Source: Paenibacillus crassostreae
GTDB taxonomy: Bacteria; Bacillota; Bacilli; Paenibacillales; Paenibacillaceae
DNA: 64,000 bases
NCBI RefSeq assembly: GCF_001857945.1
Contig: NZ_CP017770.1
Location: 496,001-560,000 of the forward strand
Direction: 5' to 3'
In this document: positions 35,101 through 42,054 of the stretch, piece after piece
How the letters are laid out: every line of letters starts with the position of its first letter
Position numbering within the stretch: the stretch's first letter is position 1
The notes under the pieces: model-generated
Told to the model about the DNA's origin: nothing
The model's input: only the letters and a program-made list of their open reading frames with translations
Databases searched by the model: none
Translations under genes and position numbers: made by a program

Positions 35101-35288
35101 TCTATTGCGAGAAATACATGAAGATTGGACGAAATCTCCATCTCTCGGCGCACACTGTCCTCTGTTCTCTGATTGGTTCCACCGCCCCAGCTTTCGTTGC
35201 TACGGTTCCACATCTCAGCGACCGCTCCAGCATAAGAAGGATCGTATTCAATAATTCGGATTTGTTCCATGGTGGTATTTACTGTCAT
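32118..35288 (-). CDS. GNAT acetyltransferase fused to a large beta-rich domain
   Basis: A 1056-residue protein. Residues 1-160 form a GNAT domain (VFLAIDGKEVVGFCSFSHYR; acetyl-CoA region VRPDYHGYKVGRNLI; VPMYKKCGFFWEKNEDYVHL). The remaining roughly 890 residues are beta-rich: Ig-like blocks near 215-440 (YKIRYHIKNRSASELAIEIK) and then a region with mutarotase-like character (ISIAATPEFSSCVHSLKYHG, RSWWNPWYGGLDVGIPG). There is no signal peptide or membrane span. The long part is not recognised as a named catalytic family; sugar-binding is inferred. AAGGAGATGAG precedes the ATG. It forms a two-gene operon with the amidohydrolase. Confidence 0.82.
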   Translation of the reverse strand: MTVNTTMEQIRIIEYDPSYAGAVAEMWNRSNESWGGGTNQRTEDSVRREMEISSNLHVFLAIDGKEVVGFCSFSHYRQDEGALYVPLLNVRPDYHGYKVGRNLILNAVRTTVEAGWPRLDLFTWAGNTKAVPMYKKCGFFWEKNEDYVHLMNFIPTVVQTEALAPYFEELDWYADSTRELVIQPDGRRERGFDFFDYTWQKGELFLRAEFEKTGRGLTALETPDYKIFTEIDDHDLVFGSVYKIRYHIKNRSASELAIEIKGQNDKNIRFALTAAPTLAPGESIIVEGEFELDPVREEQNDKKTHPVVMSTWIIGGKRAEFRIGVAPKFPLKMKMVLPTRELYPGVPTELYLNVENNFTSEAEFVFDLPEDEFLEWADRAVRFTVPAKSKTSIPVPFTLRSYGLYSQDIEVTAIPTGENAVNFTSKLSVLMKGKDGRFGGEDGDQWVAVNGAFSLHLNKIDNGIWIEYPGSSHNFWWTFPKLGKPFAEEFSKKRATEVKIYSEGERQVLEALYESEDFPGLEIKVVVKLLANGIAEFHNEICNTNSTTLTENMYMLTNFGFFGKRLILPYQGYYVDMGDSYSGDPSHWDSAQITENWLFCKEENVTCGICWDPSLKLLRPEYTLGLEHNLGQISAGDVVRTKVTVFALNTFAKWSDFRSFAQKQRNMVVPVLDDHLELTLCGGNPFAGGVLNAELIERKMTPLAGSLELYVQNDGGKERKAADIELLREQDLHSAGFEFSPEKTEMSGHGDSSWKVRTVYRGEDRVQERSSLWLPQTETSVVCRVEEGTAGPIYTVSNGVLSIAATPEFSSCVHSLKYHGEEWLDSSYPEAAPRSWWNPWYGGLDVGIPGINGFSRQQEPRTAGWVERIDAHGNVWQGLRITTSIEKQEANRGITINQHYLMLPGVPVLCVLHSVSNESGLALPHYSLSQDSYFKPSPIFSEGWMELPGERKFLLGKVEAGLESKGIMRIGATSRKDMLHIVNSYPNQRASAYVNNKVFTFGVNQQLPLLNGETSWTQPTFLILGEMDLNPEEVRGLLKLTFAIPTDEKGNINADY

Positions 35289-35420
35289 AAACTCATCTCC
35301 TTATTTTTCAAAAAAAATGAATATGTATTTATCATAAAGTTATTCTAGAATGTGTTCATATTATACTATCAATTGGAAGAATATGACGAGAACTAAGTCT
35401 CTTTCACAACAACAAAAAAA

Positions 35421-35446
35421 CTCCGACGGGTACTAAACCGTTGGAG
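35421..35446 (-). terminator. Terminator left behind a degraded gene
   Basis: CTCCGACGG pairs with CCGTTGGAG (one G-T pair); on the minus strand seven T follow. It lies 60 bp after the stop of the 35.5-kb fragment. Upstream 35289-35420 holds the start region of the GNAT gene only. Confidence 0.75.
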
Positions 35447-35506
35447 CTTCAAATAAATTAATTTACGCTAACTTCTCATCAGTGGCAGGTACGTGTGTGG
35501 AAATAA

Positions 35507-35647
35507 TTAACTATAGCCAATAGAATAAGAAGTCAGGTTTGTTGTCGCGTCTGGCGATTTCAAACGCTTCACCCATCCGACCAAGGGAATCAGTTCACCG
35601 GATTGTGAGTGTGTTGCATTAAATAAGGCGACTTTTCCTTGGCTAAT
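35507..35647 (-). pseudogene. Unidentified C-terminal gene fragment
   Basis: A 46-codon frame, open only from a TAG at its left, without start codon: GKVALFNATHSQSGELIPLV continues WVKRLKSPDATTNLTSYSIG and ends YS-stop. Its codon use and the following terminator indicate the tail of a lost gene. I do not recognise the family. Confidence 0.45.
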
Positions 35648-35693
35648 CTATTGGGTGCTTTTTAGGTTGTCATGGGTCATAAGCTACATCCAA

Positions 35694-36560
35694 CTAAATA
35701 AAAATCTTCATCAACTTATTATAGATCGGATTAATAATATAACCCGTTGGATTAATCGAATATCTTTTACCTGTATTAAGCTGATTGATCTTTTCTATAT
35801 CATCGCTAGTTAGCTCAAAATCAAATATCTGGCTATTCTCTTTCATTCTTTTTAGGTTTGATGATTTAGGAATGATGATGATTCCTCGTTCGATGTGCCA
35901 GCGTAAAATGACTTGAGCGACCGTGATCTGATGGGCTAAGGCAATTTTTTGTAATACCGGATGCTCTAATAAGGCTTTATTCCCTTGTCCTAGGGGACCC
36001 CAGGCCTCGTGTAAAATCTGGTGTTCTTTAAGATATTCATGCAATTCATTTTGCGGAAACTCTGGATGAGTCTCAATCTGATTGATCATCGGCAGGATTT
36101 TAGAATGTTTTCTTAATTCTTCAAGATGTTGGATTTCAAAATTAGCAACGCCAATCACTTTGACTTTGCCACGCGAGTACAACTCTTCCATCGCTCGCCA
36201 AGTTTCCAGATAATTCGGTGAGGCGAAATGAATTAAATACATATCCAGATAATCTACTTTCAGCTTATTCATCGTTTGTTCAAAGGCTTTCAATGTAGCT
36301 TTATAACCATGATCCGTATTCCAGACTTTCGATGTAATAAAAAATTCTTCACGAGGGATCTTACTTTTCTGAATCTCTCTTCCTAAAACATCCTCATTTC
36401 CGTAAATTTTAGCGGTATCAAAATGTCGGTACCCAATCCGAATCGCCTCACTGATTACAGTTTCAAACTCTCCCTCCTTAGTTATTTTGTAAACCCCAAA
36501 ACCTAATTGAGGAATTGTGACACCATTTATCGCTTTAACGGTTTTATTTTTTAAAATCAT
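35694..36560 (-). CDS. Aldo/keto reductase
   Basis: A 288-residue AKR TIM-barrel oxidoreductase. Asp-Tyr-Lys-His tetrad elements: FDTAKIYGNED (Asp, Tyr), ITSKVW (Lys), YLIHFASP (His). NADPH-binding end: IIIIPKSSNLKRMKENSQIF. It belongs to the bacterial 2,5-diketo-gluconate-reductase-like group used for detoxifying aldehydes and ketones. ATG 36560 follows GAGGAG; the 36 upstream codons are not part of the gene. It is 142 bp downstream of an Rrf2-type regulator on the same strand, which probably controls it. Confidence 0.9.
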   Translation of the reverse strand: MILKNKTVKAINGVTIPQLGFGVYKITKEGEFETVISEAIRIGYRHFDTAKIYGNEDVLGREIQKSKIPREEFFITSKVWNTDHGYKATLKAFEQTMNKLKVDYLDMYLIHFASPNYLETWRAMEELYSRGKVKVIGVANFEIQHLEELRKHSKILPMINQIETHPEFPQNELHEYLKEHQILHEAWGPLGQGNKALLEHPVLQKIALAHQITVAQVILRWHIERGIIIIPKSSNLKRMKENSQIFDFELTSDDIEKINQLNTGKRYSINPTGYIINPIYNKLMKIFI

Positions 36561-36702
36561 TTGACAGCTCCTCATTTTCACTTCATTATCCGAGAATGCA
36601 ATATTCTGAATATTAATTATATTTAGATCTATCAAAAAAAAGAGAAGATCCCCGTCATTATAGAACATGAACTTGAGAATACCACTACATTCTCAAATCA
36701 TT

Positions 36703-37122
36703 TTATTCGTTCAATAAATCGGTTAACCTTACTTCTTTTAAAGAATTCTGCATGGCTATCTCCGCTGCTTGTATACTATTAGCAATCTTTTGTTTCACTT
36801 CGTCTACTTCTTTTCCTTGCAGGGTTACATCGGTATGGAGTTTGAACAAAGTTTTTCCAGGCTCAACAGCCAGAAAGACATCCAGCAAAGTAATTTCCGA
36901 TATTGGCCTTGCCAGCAAAATCCCCCCTTTAGCTCCTTCTTTAGCAACGGTTAGTCTAGCATTGTTCAAGTTACGAATGACTTTTACCATCGTTGGGGCA
37001 GGAATATTTAATTGTTCTGATATCACTTTGGTGGATAAAAAGTTGTAACATCCCTCCTCTGTAATACTGTGAATATACAGTAATATTGAAATTCCTTGTG
37101 ATAAAGCTGTAGAGTATGCCAT
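36703..37122 (-). CDS. Rrf2-family regulator (YwnA-like)
   Basis: A 139-residue winged-helix regulator: YNFLSTKVISEQLNIPAPTM, VKVIRNLNNARLTVAKEGAK and GGILLARPISEITLLDVFLA are standard Rrf2 elements. The cysteines that hold the Fe-S cluster in IscR or NsrR are missing, so it fits the YwnA/cluster-free group that responds to thiols or electrophiles. Downstream lies an aldo/keto reductase, a sensible electrophile-defence target. An AT-rich region at 37150-37175 probably contains the promoter and operator. Confidence 0.88.
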   Translation of the reverse strand: MAYSTALSQGISILLYIHSITEEGCYNFLSTKVISEQLNIPAPTMVKVIRNLNNARLTVAKEGAKGGILLARPISEITLLDVFLAVEPGKTLFKLHTDVTLQGKEVDEVKQKIANSIQAAEIAMQNSLKEVRLTDLLNE

Positions 37123-37189
37123 TATTAATTCTTCCTATCTTTTTCATCTTTTCTAAGTATACTATATATCTTATATATTTAGATTTCAA

Positions 37190-37221
37190 CAAAAAGAAAA
37201 ACCCGTGTCTGCTAACACGAG
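37190..37221 (-). terminator. Terminator after SUMF1 gene
   Basis: On the minus strand CTCGTGT pairs with ACACGGG around a 6-base loop and TTTTTCTTTTTG follows. It lies 12 bp beyond the SUMF1-protein stop. Confidence 0.75.
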
Positions 37222-37232
37222 CTTTGGTATCA

Positions 37233-37955
37233 TCAGCTTAGAGACTTGGCAAGACGAAAGCCGAGATCCTCGATTCGAAGCGTAGGGTGACTGCGACGAC
37301 GACATGTCGCCCCGCATCCCCTTTCTTCTTCAGCCCAACTTCCGCCGCGAAAAATCCTGTAGGAGCCATATACATTCGCGTCATACACATCCCAACACCA
37401 CTCCCACACATTTCCTAACATATCATAGAGTCCCCATGCATTCGGCAGCTTCTTCCCTACCACATGTGGCTTATCCCCGGAGTTCTCCAGATACCAAGCG
37501 ATATCATCGAGCTCTCCGTAACGATAACCAACCGTTCCAGCTTTACACGCATACTGCCATTCCGCTTCTGTAGGAAGACGATACCCATCTGCCTCCCAGT
37601 TGCAAATAACATTTTCTCCATCATCGCTTATCAAGTAACATTCCTTTAGACCCATATGCTGAGAAAATAAATTACAAAACGAGACTGTATCTTTCCAAGA
37701 GACATCTGTAACTGGCACCTGCAATTCCTCATTCAGTTCACCGGTCTTTTGTATGATCGAGAAATATAACTCCTTCGTAACAGGTATCGGTGCAAGTAAA
37801 AAAGAATTCACTTTAACCGTCCATGTCGCTTGGATCCTGTCATCCCTTAATTCGATTTTTCCATCTAAGATACATACCATTGGATAATCTTCTTTAGACA
37901 ATGATCTCTCTCCTTTGGTATCATCTACTACGACATCTGTAATCCCTTTGACCAC
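37233..37955 (-). CDS. SUMF1/EgtB-fold (formylglycine-generating-enzyme-like) protein
   Basis: A 240-residue protein of the FGE-sulfatase fold. Typical blocks: NLFSQHMGLKECYLI, YRLPTEAEWQYACKAG, NAWGLYDMLGNVWEWCWDVY, FRGGSWAEEERGCGATCRRR and LGFRLAKS at the end. In FGE two cysteines act; the position of the first (Cys336 in human FGE, GGSYMC) is Glu here, and only the later Cys is kept. So formylglycine formation is doubtful; a structural or other role is possible. GTG 37955 follows GGAGG at a 10-base distance. It is 2 bp from the upstream lipoprotein gene. Confidence 0.85.
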   Translation of the reverse strand: MVKGITDVVVDDTKGERSLSKEDYPMVCILDGKIELRDDRIQATWTVKVNSFLLAPIPVTKELYFSIIQKTGELNEELQVPVTDVSWKDTVSFCNLFSQHMGLKECYLISDDGENVICNWEADGYRLPTEAEWQYACKAGTVGYRYGELDDIAWYLENSGDKPHVVGKKLPNAWGLYDMLGNVWEWCWDVYDANVYGSYRIFRGGSWAEEERGCGATCRRRSHPTLRIEDLGFRLAKSLS

Positions 37956-37957
37956 AT

Positions 37958-39088
37958 TTACTGATCCTCCACAATATAATCAACTACCACAAGCGTTTCG
38001 TTCTCTTTACCAAAGGTAATCGTCTCCATCGTGTTGTAGTAAGCAGGCTCAGTAGTCTTTGTTACATAAGTTATGTTCGCACTCGTGCCGTCTAATTCAA
38101 CTTTGAAATCGACGACCCAGGGACTGGAAACTCCGATATTGAAATTCCAATCCTCACCGCTTCTAACGATCTGCTCTTGTTTAAATTTTTCTTTCATTTC
38201 CTCTGACATCATTTCATAACGTTGTTGTCCATCCCGTGTTTGAAGTCCCTCTGCCCAAGCCGTAGCAAGCACTAGCTCATGAATGAGGTCATATTCGGAT
38301 TCCGGAATTTTATAATAACGGAATTCGCCTCCACGCTTGACCATTGCAAGGGAAGGATCAGAATTGTAGAACCTGATTTCTTCGTTTACCTTAGAAGTAA
38401 TGTTGATAGTAATGGATGCGGATTGTTCTTCAGGTGAAGGAACATTTTGTCTGTTCCATGCTTCATAATCGAAAAGTTTAATCAGTTGATTCCCATCCAA
38501 TTGAAATTCACCGTAAATAGAAATAATTGAGAGCGTAAGATTATGTTCTGATTCTGTATCGAAAAAAGATGCATGCTTTATTTTATCAATTACTTCTGGA
38601 GTTCCATCTTTTTTTACTATCTTTACCTCTACATCTTTAATATTACTGATGGCATACCAAAACATTTTGTCGCCATCAACCTCAATGATGTTTGCTGGTT
38701 CTTCACCTGCAAACACTTCAGAAATAGAGTCATCGTTAATAGTTCCCGAATAAATGTATGGAACTTCATGCATTGAGGACCACTGTTCAGAGGTATTCCA
38801 CTCCGCTCCTCTTGTTTGTCTCCATTTCCAATTTTCGTTTTCTCTCTCAAAATATGCAATGAATATTTGTTCACCTTGAAGATTGTTTTCTGTGAAAATA
38901 GCAATCGCATCGTTTTCATGAACAACATTATGTTCTTGGTGAACAAGAGAATATGAATACTTATCTTCTTCATATTCATGCATATCTTCCATCACTGTAT
39001 GAAAATATTCGTCAAAAGTTTGTTCATTTGAACAAGCAACAAAAAATACGGCAAAAATAAAACATAAAAAAAGTATCTTTTTTTTCAA
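37958..39088 (-). CDS. Lipoprotein, unknown, operon partner of SUMF1 protein
   Basis: A 376-residue lipoprotein read from TTG 39088 (AAGGGGAG lies 6 bases upstream): signal KKKILFLCFIFAVFFVAC, lipobox FVAC with Cys at 19. The mature part starts acidic (NEQTFDEYFHTVMED) and contains repeats of short beta elements. An upstream open stretch to 39148 has no ribosome binding site. No family recognised. It is followed after 2 bp by the SUMF1-like gene and probably works with it at the cell surface. Confidence 0.75.
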   Translation of the reverse strand: MKKKILFLCFIFAVFFVACSNEQTFDEYFHTVMEDMHEYEEDKYSYSLVHQEHNVVHENDAIAIFTENNLQGEQIFIAYFERENENWKWRQTRGAEWNTSEQWSSMHEVPYIYSGTINDDSISEVFAGEEPANIIEVDGDKMFWYAISNIKDVEVKIVKKDGTPEVIDKIKHASFFDTESEHNLTLSIISIYGEFQLDGNQLIKLFDYEAWNRQNVPSPEEQSASITINITSKVNEEIRFYNSDPSLAMVKRGGEFRYYKIPESEYDLIHELVLATAWAEGLQTRDGQQRYEMMSEEMKEKFKQEQIVRSGEDWNFNIGVSSPWVVDFKVELDGTSANITYVTKTTEPAYYNTMETITFGKENETLVVVDYIVEDQ

Positions 39089-39252
39089 TCTTCTCTCCCC
39101 TTTTAAATGAACTGCTAGTTGCAGTAAAGAAATACAGTGTCCATACACCTTCTTGGAGTATAGACGCTTATGGAATAATTTAGTTACGGATTAGTGAAGA
39201 TAAACTCATACCGTATTTCCCTACTGAGACGAAACTAATTGAACAAGCATAA

Positions 39253-39343
39253 ACGCCTTCGGCGTCCTTATAAGGACGGTAAGTGTTTAAGCGAGAAATA
39301 TAAGACATAAAGTATAGCGTAAAACTTATACTTTCTTATATTT
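39253..39343. repeat. Compound hairpin element
   Basis: Three dyads follow one another: ACGCC-TTC-GGCGT (39253-39265), the perfect palindrome GTCCTTATAAGGAC (39264-39277), then a long stem AAATATAAG...AAAGTATA against TATACTTT-CTTATATTT (39296-39343). It looks like a non-coding intergenic repeat typical of this genus, but no second copy is in the window. Between it and the next gene (39344-39705) only an open frame of 33 codons (KRKVTAADRDCKALQAHRRK) was seen, unassigned. Confidence 0.5.
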
Positions 39344-39705
39344 TAAAAAAATCTGCCCTCCATGGGCCACTTAATTCTATTTTTATTCTTTGGCTTTTTT
39401 AGTAACTCTGTTGGTATTTGATTAAACCGAATGAATATTCGTTTTTAGTCTGATTAGAAAACTGAATATACAGTGTTATCTACATGAAGTATAATGGTCT
39501 ATTTGACACTAGATATCCCGTTCGCATGTTTAGCGTTTGCAGCTTTTCTTCTGTGTGCTTGTAATGCTTTACAATCGCGATCTGCTGCTGTAACCTTTCG
39601 CTTAGTAAATTAACTGTTATCGGATTGTTGGAATCTCCATTCAACCGCTAGGATGATTATCGGTGATAAACTTCTATACTACAGGTTAATAGTTATCAAT
39701 CTAAA

Positions 39706-39749
39706 TAAAATCAAAAAAACCTTGATTTCTCAAGGTTTTTTTGATTTTA
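39706..39749. terminator. Bidirectional terminator with 20-bp stem
   Basis: TAAAATCAAAAAAACCTTGA pairs perfectly with TCAAGGTTTTTTTGATTTTA across a TTTC loop. It ends the gene at 39808-40431 and could act in both directions. Confidence 0.85.
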
Positions 39750-39807
39750 TATTTTGGTGGAACCTATGGAGAACGCTTCACAGCTAAGCTCACATATTTA
39801 GCATATC

Positions 39808-40431
39808 TTAGTCCATACCATGTTCTTTACGAATCTTATACAAGCCTTGAAGTAGTAGCTCTGACGGGTCCCGATTCAATTGCAAATGTGTGAACAATAG
39901 ATGTAGTGGGAAGGCGCACACGTTATTTCCTTCTTTTATCGCTGGGAATCCAGCTTCGAAGATCGGACCGAGCTCTTGGTTCCAGCCTAGCCCTGCATGT
40001 ACTTCTTCCGGAGCAAATTCCTGACGTACTTCTTCTATACATTTGGGAACTAACACCTTATCTATAATTGCCTTCGCTTCATCTTCGCTTGAAGCTGGTT
40101 TCGGAAGACTTTTGCCTCCCTTATTCTTCATCAGTTCAATGAAAAATGAAGCCATCCAAATTGCCGGATCCTTGCCCGACTGGAATCTAGCGACTAACTC
40201 TCGCAGAAAAAAAACACAGGAATATACATCATTGGAATCATCCTTCACATGATACACAAAAACCGGACCGTAAGCATCCAGATTCAACACCTGTCCTTGG
40301 ACTTCGCTAAAGTGCCTTTTCAAAGATACGATGCCGTTATGGTGAACAGCTTTTAGAAGCTCAACCCTGTTTTCTTCGGAATTGGTTTCTTGATTATTGT
40401 TTACTTCCTCGTTTGATGTCTTATTATTCAT
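39808..40431 (-). CDS. Hypothetical cytoplasmic protein
   Basis: About 207 residues from ATG 40431 (GGGGTGAAT gives good spacing; ATG 40437 is an alternative). The N-terminal 25 residues are Asn/Glu-rich and disordered (NNKTSNEEVNNNQETNSEEN). The rest is folded with stretches GQVLNLDAYGPVFVYHVKDD, SGKDPAIWMASFFIELM and LQLNRDPSELLLQGLYKI. No family recognised. No clear operon partner. Confidence 0.6.
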   Translation of the reverse strand: MNNKTSNEEVNNNQETNSEENRVELLKAVHHNGIVSLKRHFSEVQGQVLNLDAYGPVFVYHVKDDSNDVYSCVFFLRELVARFQSGKDPAIWMASFFIELMKNKGGKSLPKPASSEDEAKAIIDKVLVPKCIEEVRQEFAPEEVHAGLGWNQELGPIFEAGFPAIKEGNNVCAFPLHLLFTHLQLNRDPSELLLQGLYKIRKEHGMD

Positions 40432-40484
40432 ATTCATATTCACCCCACTTTCTATCATACCATTCAGTATCTTGAACTTAAATA

Positions 40485-40727
40485 TTAGTATAACGAATCT
40501 TCATGATACCCTTGGGTGTCTTCGTCAATTTTGTATTCTAAAATATCGCCGGGCTGACATTCTAAAGCTTTACAAATCGCCTCTAAAGTTGTTATTCGAA
40601 TCGCTTTTGCCTTTCCATTTTTCAATATAGAAATATTAGCCATCGTTATTCCAACCCGCTCAGAAAGTTCTGTAACACTCATTTTCCTTTTAGCTAGCAT
40701 GACATCAATATTGATTATAATGGACAT
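40485..40727 (-). CDS. YozG-like XRE-family regulator
   Basis: An 80-residue one-domain helix-turn-helix protein: IINIDVMLAKRKMSVTELSE then VGITMANISILKNGKAKAIR and LEAICKALECQPGDILEY. This is the compact HTH_26 type that regularly accompanies DUF2975 membrane proteins (YoaS/YozG in B. subtilis). ATG 40727 is used since GAGGTGA lies just before it. It starts 11 bp after the DUF2975 stop, same operon. Confidence 0.87.
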   Translation of the reverse strand: MSIIINIDVMLAKRKMSVTELSERVGITMANISILKNGKAKAIRITTLEAICKALECQPGDILEYKIDEDTQGYHEDSLY

Positions 40728-40737
40728 ATAATTCACC

Positions 40738-41229
40738 TCAGACTATTAAGTCATTTTCTGATTTTATATCGATGGCTTCTTTTAAAAGCCGTTGAAGAAC
40801 AGCCGCGAAGACTGCAATCACCAAGGGAGCAAAAATCATGACCATTCCGATTAGTATGAGACCCGGTGCGTCGTCTATCTCCGCCATGATATAGACGAGT
40901 GGTAGGGCTACCACATACAAGCCAGTGATAGTGAGGGCACAGTTTTTGATTTTCTTTAGAGCCTTTACAGATAATTCGGAGAAAGCTTGGTTCTTGTCAA
41001 TATAGCTTAAAAGCTTAAAAGATTGATACAAAGCGAAGTAAAATGGGATCGCCGAAACATACATAACCAGTAAAATGCCATATACCACAAAAGCTAAATC
41101 AAAACCTCTTTCTGCTGCTTCATGTGCTTCATTCGCTATCATAGGCAACAAAAATAGACACAAAGCAAGAACTGGAATGCCAATAAAAATTACAGCTATC
41201 TTTAAAAAGAGTGTTGAACTTCGTTTCAC
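40738..41229 (-). CDS. DUF2975 membrane protein (YoaS-like)
   Basis: A 163-residue membrane protein with four spans (about residues 8-30, 48-72, 99-120, 127-152). GTG 41229 is preferred, 6 bases after GAGGTG; a second GTG at 41238 lies inside that site. Always next to a small XRE regulator in related genomes; the pair's role is unknown, possibly membrane-stress related. Confidence 0.82.
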   Translation of the reverse strand: MKRSSTLFLKIAVIFIGIPVLALCLFLLPMIANEAHEAAERGFDLAFVVYGILLVMYVSAIPFYFALYQSFKLLSYIDKNQAFSELSVKALKKIKNCALTITGLYVVALPLVYIMAEIDDAPGLILIGMVMIFAPLVIAVFAAVLQRLLKEAIDIKSENDLIV

Positions 41230-41353
41230 AAAAAGCACCTCATTTATTTATTGTTAATTTGAATTTAACATATTATTTATCGTTTTACAATATATTTTGA
41301 TTGATATGGAATGCATTATGATTGTTTTGTAGATTCCCTTTCATTTTATACAA

Positions 41354-41388
41354 AGAAAAAAAGCATTCTTCTTTACAAAGAAATGCTC
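41354..41388 (-). terminator. Terminator after SF0329 gene
   Basis: AGCATTCTTCTTT pairs with AAAGAAATGCT with one bulge; the minus strand continues TTTTTTTCTTTG. It lies 64 bp after the SF0329-family stop. Confidence 0.7.
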
Positions 41389-41451
41389 TATTACTAAAAC
41401 TATTCAATTTGTGACTTGATCAAATAACCTGCCTGTTATCGTTATTTATTT

Positions 41452-42021
41452 TCATAACTTGCTTAGACGTAGTTCATAAAAATACTGTACAATTGGATGC
41501 TTTAACTTCATCTTCTCCGTCATGTTTAAAATTCGCTTTTTTCCAACTCGTCTGTCCACCAATGCTAGAATATTCAACAAGATATCATTGCTCTCTAAAC
41601 TTTCATCTATAGGAGTAGATAAATACTTATTAGCCACAACGTTAAAGTTTGATTTACTTAATGATGACTGTGCTGACAAAAGCTCCTTTGCATATGATGA
41701 TATTTTTCTACTTCTTGCCATTATTTTTAGACGATCCTCCGGAACGATCCCCTTCGTATCTTTTCTAACCGCTTCAATTTCTTCATTGTTGATAGGAATT
41801 TGGATATCTGAATCATTCTTAATTTCCAGCTCTGTCTGATACCATCTGATTAAGGTAGTTATATCACTCATATTAAGTACGTTCTTTTTATCTACCGCAA
41901 TATAACAAATCCCTGCTTTATCAGGTAAATAACGATAACTAGTTGCACGGTATTCAACCCTTCCATGTAACGCAGGACAGAGAAAACTCTCTAGTTGTTG
42001 CTTCAATTTGCTCCAGGACAT
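41452..42021 (-). CDS. SF0329-family protein, unknown
   Basis: A 189-residue protein beginning MSWSKLKQQLESFLCPALHG then RVEYRATSYRYLPDKAGICY. The WSK-KK-LESFLC...L-GRV-Y--T-YR start and a following ICYIAVDKK strand are the pattern of the SF0329 family, whose role is unknown. The C-terminal 80 residues are helical (KRILNMTEKMKLKHPIVQYF). GGAGG precedes the ATG. It lies 33 bp downstream of the DUF4317 gene. Confidence 0.7.
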   Translation of the reverse strand: MSWSKLKQQLESFLCPALHGRVEYRATSYRYLPDKAGICYIAVDKKNVLNMSDITTLIRWYQTELEIKNDSDIQIPINNEEIEAVRKDTKGIVPEDRLKIMARSRKISSYAKELLSAQSSLSKSNFNVVANKYLSTPIDESLESNDILLNILALVDRRVGKKRILNMTEKMKLKHPIVQYFYELRLSKL

Positions 42022-42054
42022 GTTTCCTCCTATGTTTTATATTATAAATAAAGT

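Noticed and set aside
32342-35254. Long antisense frames over the GNAT fusion gene (up to 218 codons)
   Set aside because: These are shadows of a GC-moderate coding region; no start signals or families.
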